Assembly (NCBI GenBank): GCA_902768995.1
Contig: CACXNN010000011.1
Span: forward strand, 1-15,309
Length of the DNA stretch: 15,309 bases
Origin: an uncultured Eubacteriales bacterium
GTDB lineage: Bacteria > Bacillota > Clostridia > Christensenellales > CAG-138
Direction: 5' to 3'
The position numbers and the translations under genes were made by a program. Under the pieces are notes generated by a model. It saw only the letters and a list, made by a program, of their open reading frames with translations. It was not told where the DNA came from and ran no database searches. Shown here piece by piece: positions 8,046 to 14,551 of this stretch; the stretch's first letter is position 1, and the number at the start of each line of letters is the position of its first letter.

Positions 8046-8729
8046 TCAGGCGTGAATCTCGAACTTATATCCCACGCCCCAAACGGTCTTCAGCTGCCAG
8101 CTCTGACGCTCGCCCAGCTTTTCACGAATACGCTTCACATGCACATCCACCGTGCGGGAATCGCCGAAGAAATCGAAGCCCCAGACCTGCTCCAGCAGCT
8201 GCTCCCGGGTGAAGACCTTCCCCGCGTGGGAGGCCAGGAAGTACAAAAGCTCGATCTCCTTGGGGGGCATCTCCAGCTGGATGCCGTCCAGGATCACGGA
8301 ATAGTTTTCCAGGGAGATGGACAGATCCGGCAGCACGATGGCCTTCTCCTGATCGGCGGCGGGGGCGCTGCGGCGGAGCACCGCCTTGATCCGGGCGATG
8401 AGCTCGTTGCTGTCGAAGGGCTTGGCGATATAGTCGTCCGCCCCCAGCTCCAATCCCCGGACCCGCTCGCCCGTGTCGCCCTTGGCTGTCAGCATGATGA
8501 CCGGCGTGGGGGATTCCTGACGGATATCGTTGAGGATGGACCAGCCGTCCCGACCGGGCAGCATCACGTCCAGCACCACCAGCGTGGGCTTCACGCTGCG
8601 GAAAGTGGCCAGGGCGTCGTAGCCGGTGGCGCAGGTCGCCACGTTGAACCCGGCCTTCTTCAAATATAGTTCAATGATGGAAAGGATGTTCCGGTCATCA
8701 TCGATCACGAGAATGGTGTTGTTATCCAT
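8046..8729 (-). CDS. OmpR/PhoB-family response regulator
   Basis: The 227-residue product has a receiver domain (about 5-118) with acidic pocket D10/D11, phosphoacceptor D54 (VVLDVMLPGRDGW), T81 and K103 (IAKPFD). A winged-helix DNA-binding domain follows (about 130-224) with the recognition-helix region SRTVDVHVKRIREKL and a closing VWGVGYKF hairpin. This is the standard architecture of a DNA-binding regulator phosphorylated by the adjacent histidine kinase. The ATG at 8729 is chosen because AGGAGG lies just upstream (8734-8739) and the protein then begins directly with the receiver strand. An in-frame upstream start at 8843 would overlap the DUF523 gene and add 38 unlikely residues. Targets are unknown; regulation of its own operon, including htrA, is a reasonable guess. 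Confidence 0.96.
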   Translation of the reverse strand: MDNNTILVIDDDRNILSIIELYLKKAGFNVATCATGYDALATFRSVKPTLVVLDVMLPGRDGWSILNDIRQESPTPVIMLTAKGDTGERVRGLELGADDYIAKPFDSNELIARIKAVLRRSAPAADQEKAIVLPDLSISLENYSVILDGIQLEMPPKEIELLYFLASHAGKVFTREQLLEQVWGFDFFGDSRTVDVHVKRIREKLGERQSWQLKTVWGVGYKFEIHA

Positions 8730-8733
8730 AGGA

Positions 8734-8739
8734 CCTCCT
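8734..8739 (-). promoter_or_regulatory. Shine-Dalgarno site for the response regulator
   Basis: AGGAGG on the minus strand lies 4 bases before the ATG at 8729. It supports that start over the longer in-frame opening at 8843. Confidence 0.82.
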
Positions 8740-8740
8740 G

Positions 8741-9148
8741 TTACTCTATGCCGATCACCTGTATCCCGTTCTCCTGCAGCAGCCGGGCTGTGATCCCGTC
8801 TCCCGCGATCAGCGTTTTGGAGAACGTGCCGTCGTATATCCACCCCGTGCCGCAGGATGGGCTTCTGTTCTGGAGCAGGGCTTGCGTCGCTCCGTAGGTC
8901 TGTGCCAGGGCCAGGACCGCCTGAGCGCCTTGTTGAAAGCTCTCCGTTCGGTCCGTCCCGTTTCGGTCGACGACCCGCCCCGCAAGGATCTCGCAGGGCG
9001 GCCGGGGCGTGGGCAAACCGCCCAACTGCTCGGGGCAGACGGGGATGGCTTTCCCCGCCTTGACCAGCTCGACCACCTCAGCGCAGGGCTTGGACTTCCC
9101 GTCGTAACGGCAGGGAAAGCCGGCCAAGCAGGCACTGACGATCATCAT
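8741..9148 (-). CDS. DUF523 (TudS-like) cysteine-rich protein
   Basis: The 135-residue product matches the whole DUF523 family. It has the N-terminal ACLAGFPCRYDG, then CPEQLGGLPTPR (38-49) and RSPSCGTG (95-102). Cysteines are at 7, 13, 22, 38, 52 and 99; C7, C38 and C99 sit in the family's most conserved motifs. One characterised relative, TudS, is a [4Fe-4S] thiouracil desulfidase in which three cysteines hold the cluster. A similar cluster is plausible here, but the substrate cannot be read from sequence. The gene is first in the operon and lies 11 bases before the response regulator. The ATG at 9148 has AGGTGG 9 bases upstream and a good promoter beyond it. The ATG at 9145 is an alternative. 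Confidence 0.88.
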   Translation of the reverse strand: MMIVSACLAGFPCRYDGKSKPCAEVVELVKAGKAIPVCPEQLGGLPTPRPPCEILAGRVVDRNGTDRTESFQQGAQAVLALAQTYGATQALLQNRSPSCGTGWIYDGTFSKTLIAGDGITARLLQENGIQVIGIE

Positions 9149-9178
9149 GGCATACTACCACCTATTTATAGTCATTGC

Positions 9179-9207
9179 ATTGTATCACATAAACCGATAT
9201 TTGTCCA
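9179..9207 (-). promoter_or_regulatory. Sigma-A-type promoter of the DUF523/two-component/htrA/mutS2 operon
   Basis: On the minus strand, TGGACA (9207-9202) and TACAAT (9184-9179) are separated by 17 bases, with an extended -10 TG one base before the hexamer. Each hexamer matches the consensus at 5 of 6 positions. Transcription would start near 9172, leaving a leader of about 24 bases before the DUF523 ATG. No comparable promoter was seen ahead of the downstream genes. Confidence 0.75.
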
Positions 9208-9236
9208 GTATGTGAACAGGTTGCTTTGAAATATTA
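9208..9236 (+). promoter_or_regulatory. Possible sigma-G-like promoter of the spore protein gene
   Basis: GTATG (9208-9212) fits the GHATR -35 pattern, and AATATTA (9230-9236) fits CATNHTA at 6 of 7 positions, with a 17-base spacer. Genes for this protein family are normally transcribed by sigma-G in the forespore. The spacer is one base shorter than typical and the resulting leader would be about 100 bases, so the call is weak. Confidence 0.3.
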
Positions 9237-9323
9237 CATTTCGCGCACCTTCGCCGGGCGATTGCAGTTTTTTCCTGTAATAAATCTGCGCTGCCAGGGA
9301 AAAGTAATCGCGAAAAGCAAAGC

Positions 9324-9334
9324 AAAGGAGGTGA
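9324..9334 (+). promoter_or_regulatory. Strong Shine-Dalgarno site of the spore protein gene
   Basis: AAAGGAGGTGA is a near-perfect complement of the 16S rRNA 3' end, and its GGAGG core lies 10 bases before the ATG at 9342. It fits the very high expression of these proteins in spores. Confidence 0.9.
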
Positions 9335-9341
9335 AACGTAA

Positions 9342-9533
9342 ATGGCACGCAACAGCTCTATGGTTCCTGAAAACCAGGATAAGCTCGGCAACTTCAAGTC
9401 CGAGGTGGCTTCTTCCCTGAACATCAATCTGAAGCAGGGGTACAACGGCGATCTGACCTCCCGTGAGGCGGGCAGCATCGGCGGTGAGATGGTGAAGCGC
9501 ATGATCGAGTACGCTGAGAAGAACATGCACTGA
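9342..9533 (+). CDS. Alpha/beta-type small acid-soluble spore protein
   Basis: The 63-residue product belongs to the alpha/beta-type SASP family, which coats forespore DNA, protects it from UV and chemical damage, and is degraded to amino acids at germination. The N-terminal signature is present as KLGNFKSEVASSLNI (14-28); the germination protease GPR would be expected to cut after E21. The C-terminal DNA-binding signature is GYNGDLTSREAGSIGGEMVK (33-52), with the conserved GGEMVK. The length is typical. The gene stands alone between two minus-strand operons, with its own strong ribosome binding site and a terminator downstream. It is the best evidence in the window that the organism sporulates. 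It probably belongs to a multi-copy family, so no specific ssp letter is given. Confidence 0.97.
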   Translation: MARNSSMVPENQDKLGNFKSEVASSLNINLKQGYNGDLTSREAGSIGGEMVKRMIEYAEKNMH

Positions 9534-9550
9534 CGAAACGGATTCGACCC

Positions 9551-9568
9551 GCGTATGGAAGCATACGC
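9551..9568 (+). other. Perfect hairpin in the spore protein gene's 3' untranslated region
   Basis: GCGTATG (9551-9557) and CATACGC (9562-9568) are exact reverse complements around a GAAG loop. The hairpin lies 17 bases after the stop codon and has no T tract, so it is not the terminator. A role in mRNA stability is possible but nothing else supports it. Confidence 0.5.
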
Positions 9569-9621
9569 AAGCAACAACATGGCTGCTCGACCGGCGCTAT
9601 GATAAGGATACAGGCAAGAGA

Positions 9622-9651
9622 AAGGCCCTCCCGTCTCGGAAGGGCTTTTTT
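9622..9651 (+). terminator. Terminator of the spore protein gene, possibly bidirectional
   Basis: AAGGCCCTCC (9622-9631) and GGAAGGGCTT (9638-9647) form a GC-rich stem with a slight offset, followed by a run of six T (9646-9651). It is about 90 bases after the spore gene stop. It directly abuts the recG stop on the other strand, where the same hairpin is followed by only three T, so it may also end recG transcripts. Confidence 0.8.
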
Positions 9652-11648
9652 CAATTCATGGCGATATGCTCCATATGCCGGTAGCGGCGGCGAGCCGCTT
9701 CCATAAGCTGTTCGTTTTCCAGGGTGGGGAGGCTATAGACCTCCGCCGCGTCCACCGACGCCGCCTCCAGGAGAGACACGGGGCAGTCCTTCAAAAAGCC
9801 GTCCTCCCGCTCCTCCCCCGCCTGGCGGATGCCCATCAGGTCCCCGGCGCCCCGAAGCTCCAGGTCCCTTTCCGCGATCTTGAACCCATCGTTGGTGTCC
9901 AGCATGGCCTGGAGCCTTTCCATGGCGGTTTTCTTCTGCTCGTAGACCACCAGATAGCAGTGGGCCTGCTGCGTCCCCCGGCCCACCCGGCCCCGAAGCT
10001 GGTGCATGGCGGACAGGCCGAAGCGCTCCGCCCCCTCGATGACCATGTGGGCGGCCTGGGGCACGTGGACCCCCACCTCGATGACCGTGGTGGAGACGAG
10101 GATGGGGACTTCGCCGGCGTGGAACCTGGCCATGACGGCCTGCTTCTCCGCCTCGGACATGCGGCCGTGGAGCTTTGCGAGGGGCACGTCCCCCACCAGC
10201 GCCTTCACCTCGTCGTATACCTCGTCCACGGACAGGCCCTCCAGGCCCTCGGTCTTCTCGATGAGGGGACAGACCACGTAGCTCTGCTCCCCTTCCCTGG
10301 CCCGGGCGGCCAGGTACCGGTACATATCCTTGCGCTTGGCGGGGCCCACCAGATGGGTCTTGATGGGCTTCCTGCCGGCGGGCAGCTCGTCGATGACGGA
10401 CAGGTCCAGATCCCCGTACAGGATCAGCGCCAGGGTCCGGGGGATGGGCGTGGCGCTCATGACCAGCACGTCGGGGCGAGCGCCCTTCTGTTCCATGGCA
10501 GAGCGCTGGGCGACACCGAAGCGGTGCTGCTCGTCGCAGATCACCACCCCCAGGTTATGGAAGCGGACGCTTTCGGAGAACAGGGCGTGGGTGCCGGTGA
10601 CGGCCTGCCATGCTCCGCTTTCCAGTTTTTGCAGGGCCTCCCGCCTCTCCCGGGCGGTCTCGCTGCCCAGCAGGAGCCCGCATCGGTCCCCAAAAAGGCC
10701 CTTCAATGCCTCGTAGTGCTGGCGGGCCAATATCTCCGTCGGGGCCAGCAGCGCCCCCTGGCGGCCGTCTCGGGCGGCAGCGTACAGGGCGAACAGGGCG
10801 ATGCTGGTCTTGCCGGAGCCCACGTCCCCCTCGATCATCCGGTTCATGGGCACGGGCAGGGACATGTCCCGGGCCACCTCGAACAGCACCCGCTGCTGGG
10901 CGTGGGTGGGCTCGAAGGGCAGCATCTTCAAGTATTCCTTCAACGCCTCCTGGGCGGAGAAAGCTATGCCGTTCCGGCGCTTTCTCTCCGCCTTCAGCTC
11001 CTGGGAGGCCAGGAAATAGTAGAGGGCGTCCTCATATGCCCGGCGGCGGCGGGCGGCGTCCAGCTTCTGACGATCCGTGGGGAAATGCAGCGCCCACAGG
11101 GCCTCCTGTCGTCCAGGCAGGTTCCGCTTCTCCCGCAGGGCCGGCGGCAGGGTCTCCTCCACGACGGCGCCTTCCAGGGCGGCCCGGATGCCGTCCCGAA
11201 GGTTGGTCTGAGTCAGGCCCTTGAGGGTGTCGTATACGGGCACGATGCCCCGAAGCTCCCGGGCCAGCAGCGGGTTCAGCAGGGCCGGCGCCCCCTTCTC
11301 GCCCATATGGACCCGGCCCGAGGCGATGTAGGTCTGGCCCGGTTCCAGGCCCTTGCCCCGGTAGGGCTGGTTGAAATAGCGAAGGGCCAGGCGCTTGCCC
11401 GCCGGATCCCGGCCATAGACGGTGACGGTGGTCAGCCCCTTGCGGGAATACCAGGAGGGGCCGGAGGTCAGCGTGACGCGCACGGAAGCCATCATCCCGT
11501 CCTCCAGCTCCTCCACCGGGGTGCAGGTGGAGAAGTCCAGGTAGCTGCTGGGATAGTACGCCAATAAATCGCTGAGACTTTCGATCCCCAGCTGACGCAG
11601 CAGCTCTATGCGCTTTGGCCCGATGCCCTTGATGTCCGCAAGCTCCAT
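9651..11648 (-). CDS. recG: ATP-dependent DNA helicase RecG
   Basis: The 665-residue product is a full-length superfamily 2 helicase that reverses stalled forks and branch-migrates Holliday junctions and R-loops. It begins with a helix-hairpin-helix-like LADIKGIGPKRIELLRQLGI, followed by the OB-fold wedge domain (about 50-150). Helicase motifs are in order: Walker A GDVGSGKT (274-281), LLAPTEILARQHY (300-312), DEQH (372-375), SATPIPRT (398-405), AKLHGRMS (491-498) and QLRGRVGRG (550-558). The ATG at 11648 fits the family N-terminus and no other plausible in-frame start is near. No Shine-Dalgarno site is visible, because the start lies 6 bases after the T tract of the fakA terminator. Its position downstream of yloU-fakA matches the Firmicute order. 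Confidence 0.97.
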   Translation of the reverse strand: MELADIKGIGPKRIELLRQLGIESLSDLLAYYPSSYLDFSTCTPVEELEDGMMASVRVTLTSGPSWYSRKGLTTVTVYGRDPAGKRLALRYFNQPYRGKGLEPGQTYIASGRVHMGEKGAPALLNPLLARELRGIVPVYDTLKGLTQTNLRDGIRAALEGAVVEETLPPALREKRNLPGRQEALWALHFPTDRQKLDAARRRRAYEDALYYFLASQELKAERKRRNGIAFSAQEALKEYLKMLPFEPTHAQQRVLFEVARDMSLPVPMNRMIEGDVGSGKTSIALFALYAAARDGRQGALLAPTEILARQHYEALKGLFGDRCGLLLGSETARERREALQKLESGAWQAVTGTHALFSESVRFHNLGVVICDEQHRFGVAQRSAMEQKGARPDVLVMSATPIPRTLALILYGDLDLSVIDELPAGRKPIKTHLVGPAKRKDMYRYLAARAREGEQSYVVCPLIEKTEGLEGLSVDEVYDEVKALVGDVPLAKLHGRMSEAEKQAVMARFHAGEVPILVSTTVIEVGVHVPQAAHMVIEGAERFGLSAMHQLRGRVGRGTQQAHCYLVVYEQKKTAMERLQAMLDTNDGFKIAERDLELRGAGDLMGIRQAGEEREDGFLKDCPVSLLEAASVDAAEVYSLPTLENEQLMEAARRRYRHMEHIAMN

Positions 11649-11654
11649 GGTTTG

Positions 11655-11678
11655 AAAAAAGCCGCCGATGGGCGGCTT
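11655..11678 (-). terminator. Intrinsic terminator between fakA and recG
   Basis: On the minus strand AAGCCGCC (11678-11671), a CATC loop and GGCGGCTT (11666-11659) form a perfect 8-base-pair stem. Six T (11660-11655) follow, the first two of them within the stem. It lies 13 bases after the fakA stop and ends 6 bases before the recG ATG. Confidence 0.88.
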
Positions 11679-11691
11679 GGAAAGTCTTTTC

Positions 11692-13347
11692 TTAGATCAC
11701 CGAGAAATAGTAGCTGTAGAGGGGCTGTCCCCCGTTGCGGCTCATGAACTCGGACTCGGGGTACTTCTCCTCCAACCGGGCGATGAGGGCGTCGGCCCGC
11801 TCCTCGTCCACGTCCGCGCCGTAATACACGGTGACGGAGCATTCCTCGTCCCCCAGCTTCTCGATCATGTGCTCCACCAGCTCGAAGGCGGCTTCGTCCG
11901 CATCCGGGCTCACCGTGTTCAAATCCCCGTCCAGCATGCCGATGAAGTCCCCCTGGTGGATGACCTTGCCATTGAGCTGGGTCTCCCGGACCGCGAAGGT
12001 CACGGAGCCGGAGACGACCTCCTGGAAGGCCTCGGTCATGTTGCTCACGTTGGTCTCCAAGGACTCGTCCGGATTGAAGGCCATGGCCGCGGCGATGCCC
12101 TGGGGGATGGTCTTGGTGGGCAGCACCACCACGCGGCAGCTGCAGAGGGCCGAAGCCTGGGTGGCCGCCAGGATGATGTTGCTGTTGTTGGGCAGGATGA
12201 ACACGTTCCGGGCGTTCACCTGATGGACCGCGTTCACGATGCTGTCGATGCTGGGGTTCATGGTTTGTCCCCCGGAGATGATGTGGTCCGTGGACAGGGC
12301 CTTGAACACCTCGTCCACCCCCGCGCCGCAGCTGACGGAGATGAGGGCGAACTCCTTCTCGTTCCGCTTGCGCTGGGCGGCCAGCTGCCTGTTCTGCTCC
12401 CGCATGTTTTCGATCTTGATGCGGTCCAACTCGCCGTAGCGCATGGCCATCTGCAGCACCTTGCCGGGGCAGTTGGAATGGACGTGGATCTTCACCGTGT
12501 CGTTGTCGCAGGCGCACACCACGGAGTCGCCCACCCGTTCGAGATGCTTGCGGAACTGGTCCAGGTCCTTCTCCTCGAAGCCCTCGTAGAGATGGACGAT
12601 GAAGAACTCGGTGCAGTAGCCGAACTGGATATCCTCGGCGCTGAACTCGGCGAAGTTGGCCGCTTCGGAGGTCTCCTTCTCCGCGGGCTTCTCCTCCGCG
12701 GGCAGCTCCTCGATATCCATCTCCCCGTTCATGGCCATAAGGAAGCCATGGTAGATGAACAGCAGGCCCTTTCCACCGGAGTCCACCACCCCCGCCTCCT
12801 TGAGCACGGGCAGCAGATCGGGCGTCAGCCGAAGGGCTTCCTCACCCTTTTGGATGCAGGTGATCATCAGCGCTTCGCAGCCCAGCTGAGCATCCTCCTC
12901 CACCGCCTTCTGGACCTCGTCGGAGATCATGCGGGACACGGTGAGGATGGTCCCCTCCTTGGGCTTCATGACGGCCTTGTAGGCTGCCTTGGTGCCCTCC
13001 GCCATGGCGGCGGCAAAGCTGATGCCGTCCAGCTCCTCGTGGCCCTTGGCGGCCTTATAGAAGCCTCTGAACAGCTGGGAGAGGATGACGCCGGAGTTGC
13101 CCCGGGCGCTCCGAAGGGCGCCGGAGGAGACCTTGGCCATGACCTCTTCCACGGTGGCTGTCTCGGGCAGATTTCTGAGGTCCTTCACGGCCCCCTGCAT
13201 GGTCATGGACATGTTGGTGCCCGTGTCCCCGTCGGGAACGGGGAACACGTTCAACGAGTCCACCAAAGCCCGGTTCTTTTCAAGCAGCGCCGCGCCAGCC
13301 AGGAACATGTCCCTGAGCAGGGCGCCGTCTATCGTATCAGTAATCAA
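11692..13347 (-). CDS. fakA: Fatty acid kinase catalytic subunit FakA (DAK2/YloV family)
   Basis: The 551-residue product is FakA/YloV-like. An N-terminal DhaL-type kinase domain (about 5-205) has the metal- and ATP-binding motif NVFPVPDGDTGTNM (33-46, D39 and D41), then SSGALRSARGNSGVILSQ (74-91) and DSGGKGLLF (189-197). An acidic linker (about 210-235) leads to a middle domain (about 240-310, with KIHVHSNCPG). The C-terminal FakA domain covers about 330-551. In the family FakA phosphorylates fatty acids carried by a FakB/DegV protein, feeding acyl phosphates to phospholipid synthesis. No FakB gene is in the window. The start is a TTG (13347) with GGAGG 8 bases upstream. The gene lies 21 bases after yloU, its usual partner, and ends in a strong terminator. 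Confidence 0.93.
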   Translation of the reverse strand: MITDTIDGALLRDMFLAGAALLEKNRALVDSLNVFPVPDGDTGTNMSMTMQGAVKDLRNLPETATVEEVMAKVSSGALRSARGNSGVILSQLFRGFYKAAKGHEELDGISFAAAMAEGTKAAYKAVMKPKEGTILTVSRMISDEVQKAVEEDAQLGCEALMITCIQKGEEALRLTPDLLPVLKEAGVVDSGGKGLLFIYHGFLMAMNGEMDIEELPAEEKPAEKETSEAANFAEFSAEDIQFGYCTEFFIVHLYEGFEEKDLDQFRKHLERVGDSVVCACDNDTVKIHVHSNCPGKVLQMAMRYGELDRIKIENMREQNRQLAAQRKRNEKEFALISVSCGAGVDEVFKALSTDHIISGGQTMNPSIDSIVNAVHQVNARNVFILPNNSNIILAATQASALCSCRVVVLPTKTIPQGIAAAMAFNPDESLETNVSNMTEAFQEVVSGSVTFAVRETQLNGKVIHQGDFIGMLDGDLNTVSPDADEAAFELVEHMIEKLGDEECSVTVYYGADVDEERADALIARLEEKYPESEFMSRNGGQPLYSYYFSVI

Positions 13348-13355
13348 GTTCGTAT

Positions 13356-13360
13356 CCTCC
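13356..13360 (-). promoter_or_regulatory. Shine-Dalgarno site that fixes the fakA TTG start
   Basis: GGAGG on the minus strand lies 8 bases before the TTG at 13347. It supports that codon as the start because no ATG or GTG sits at a suitable distance. Confidence 0.82.
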
Positions 13361-13368
13361 CGCGCTGC

Positions 13369-13725
13369 TTATACCACGCGGATCCCTTCTACATGAATGT
13401 TCACGCTGTTCACGTTGACGCCGGTGACTTCCTCCACCCGGTACTTCACGTTGCTCTTGCAGTTGGAAGCAACGGCGGGCAGAGAAACGCCGTACTGCAG
13501 GATGACGTACAGATCGATGTCCACCAGGTTGTCGCCCACGGTGGTCACCTTGATCCCCTTCTTCAGGCTGTCCCTGCCCAGCAGTTCCGCCAGCGTATCG
13601 CCTGTGCGCTTCGAGCACATGCCGACGATCCCATAGTTTTCCACAGCGGCGTAGCCAGCCACCACGGAGACCAAGTCCTCCTGTACGGAGATCTTGCCGT
13701 ATTCGTTTTTGACCTCAATCGTCAT
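13369..13725 (-). CDS. yloU: Asp23/Gls24 family protein YloU
   Basis: The 118-residue product belongs to the Asp23/Gls24 (YloU) envelope stress response family. The pattern is typical: an opening strand EVKNEYGKISVQEDLVSVVAGYA, then GIVGM and LLGRDSLKKGIKV, a hydrophobic DLYVILQYGVSLPAVASN segment (about 71-88) and the closing VEEVTGVNVNSVNIHVEGI. No membrane helix is visible. The exact role is unknown; relatives affect cell-wall homeostasis, and the gene almost always precedes fakA, as it does here. The ATG at 13725 has AAGGAG upstream (13733-13738). No convincing promoter is visible in the 67 bases after yebC, so it may be transcribed with yebC. Confidence 0.92.
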   Translation of the reverse strand: MTIEVKNEYGKISVQEDLVSVVAGYAAVENYGIVGMCSKRTGDTLAELLGRDSLKKGIKVTTVGDNLVDIDLYVILQYGVSLPAVASNCKSNVKYRVEEVTGVNVNSVNIHVEGIRVV

Positions 13726-13765
13726 GCTGCGTCTCCTTTCCTTATTCCCTATACTGTGAGCTTAC

Positions 13766-13788
13766 GCATGCCGGATGACCGGTTATGC
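13766..13788 (-). other. Imperfect hairpin between yebC and yloU
   Basis: GCAT/ATGC and CCGG/CCGG arms form a short interrupted stem 4 bases after the yebC stop. There is no T tract on either strand, so it is not an intrinsic terminator; it might mark an mRNA processing or stabilising site. Confidence 0.3.
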
Positions 13789-13792
13789 CTGC

Positions 13793-14533
13793 TTACTCCT
13801 CCTCGGGCAGGTTGCCGTTGTGATAGACCTCCTGCACGTCGTCGTTGTCCTCCAGGTTCTCCAGGAAGCGGTTCACCTTCTCCACCGTCTCGGGGTCGCT
13901 GATGTCCACGGTGTTCTGGGGGATCATAGCCACCTCCGCGCTGAGGAAGGTATAGCCCTTCCCCTCCAGGGCCTCCCGGACCGCCGAGAAATCGGAGGGC
14001 GCGGTGTACACCTCGAAGGCGTCGTCCTGAGCCACGAAATCCTCCGCGCCGGCGTCCAGGGCTTCCATCATGACCTCGTCCTCGTCCATGAGGGCGGTGC
14101 GCTCGATGATGATTTGGCCCTTCTTGTCGAACATCCAGGCCACGGAACCGGTGGCGCCCAGGTTGCCGCCGGCCTTGGAGAAGATGTGGCGCATCTCCGC
14201 GGCGATGCGGTTCCGATTGTCGGTGACGATCTCCACGTATACGGCCAGGTTGCCGGGGCCGTAGCCCTCGTAGGTGATCTCCTCATAGTTGACGGAGCCC
14301 GCCTCACCGGCCGCCTTCTTGATGGAGCGGTTGATGTTGTCGTTGGGCATATTGGCCGCCTTGGCCTTGGCGATCACGTCGCGCAGCTTGCTGTTGTTGG
14401 CGGGATCGGGGCCGCCGCCTTCCTTGACGGCGATGACGATCTCACGACCGATCTTGGTGAATATCTTGCCGCGGGCGGCGTCGGTCTTTTCCTTCTTGTT
14501 CTTGATGTTTGCCCATTTGGAATGTCCGGACAT
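13793..14533 (-). CDS. yebC: YebC/TACO1-family protein
   Basis: The 246-residue product is full length for the YebC/PmpR family. It begins with the hallmark MSGHSKWANIKNKKEKTDAA, then RGKIFTKIGREI, the NMPNDNINRSIKKA motif (61-74) and YEGYGPGNLAVYVE (88-101). The acidic C-terminal domain (about 140-246) is also conserved. Family members are described as transcription regulators, and more recently as factors that help ribosomes through proline-rich stretches; the mitochondrial relative TACO1 acts in translation. Which role applies here is not visible. The ATG at 14533 has AGGAGG 5 bases upstream (14539-14544) and lies 18 bases after the NagB-like gene. It is probably in one operon with that gene and perhaps with yloU. 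Confidence 0.96.
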   Translation of the reverse strand: MSGHSKWANIKNKKEKTDAARGKIFTKIGREIVIAVKEGGGPDPANNSKLRDVIAKAKAANMPNDNINRSIKKAAGEAGSVNYEEITYEGYGPGNLAVYVEIVTDNRNRIAAEMRHIFSKAGGNLGATGSVAWMFDKKGQIIIERTALMDEDEVMMEALDAGAEDFVAQDDAFEVYTAPSDFSAVREALEGKGYTFLSAEVAMIPQNTVDISDPETVEKVNRFLENLEDNDDVQEVYHNGNLPEEE

Positions 14534-14551
14534 AGTAACCTCCTGAAAGTT

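Noticed and set aside
8730..8843. Upstream in-frame start for the response regulator
   Set aside because: The extra 38 residues overlap the DUF523 gene and do not resemble a receiver domain; AGGAGG at 8734-8739 serves the ATG at 8729.
9540..9548. GGATTCGAC, resembling the conserved 5' part of tmRNA
   Set aside because: Only about 110 bases lie between the spore gene stop and recG stop. There is no tRNA-like 3' end, tag frame or CCA, so a roughly 350-base tmRNA cannot fit.
9666..11567. 633-codon plus-strand open frame opposite recG
   Set aside because: Same cause as above; composition is skewed and recG is fully supported on the minus strand.
13726..13792. Promoter for yloU in the gap after yebC
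   Set aside because: A TATAGG on the minus strand resembles a -10 box, but no -35-like hexamer lies 16-18 bases upstream.
11668..13902. 744-codon plus-strand open frame opposite fakA and yloU
   Set aside because: It crosses two well-supported minus-strand genes and their intergenic gap, has skewed composition and no domain signature.
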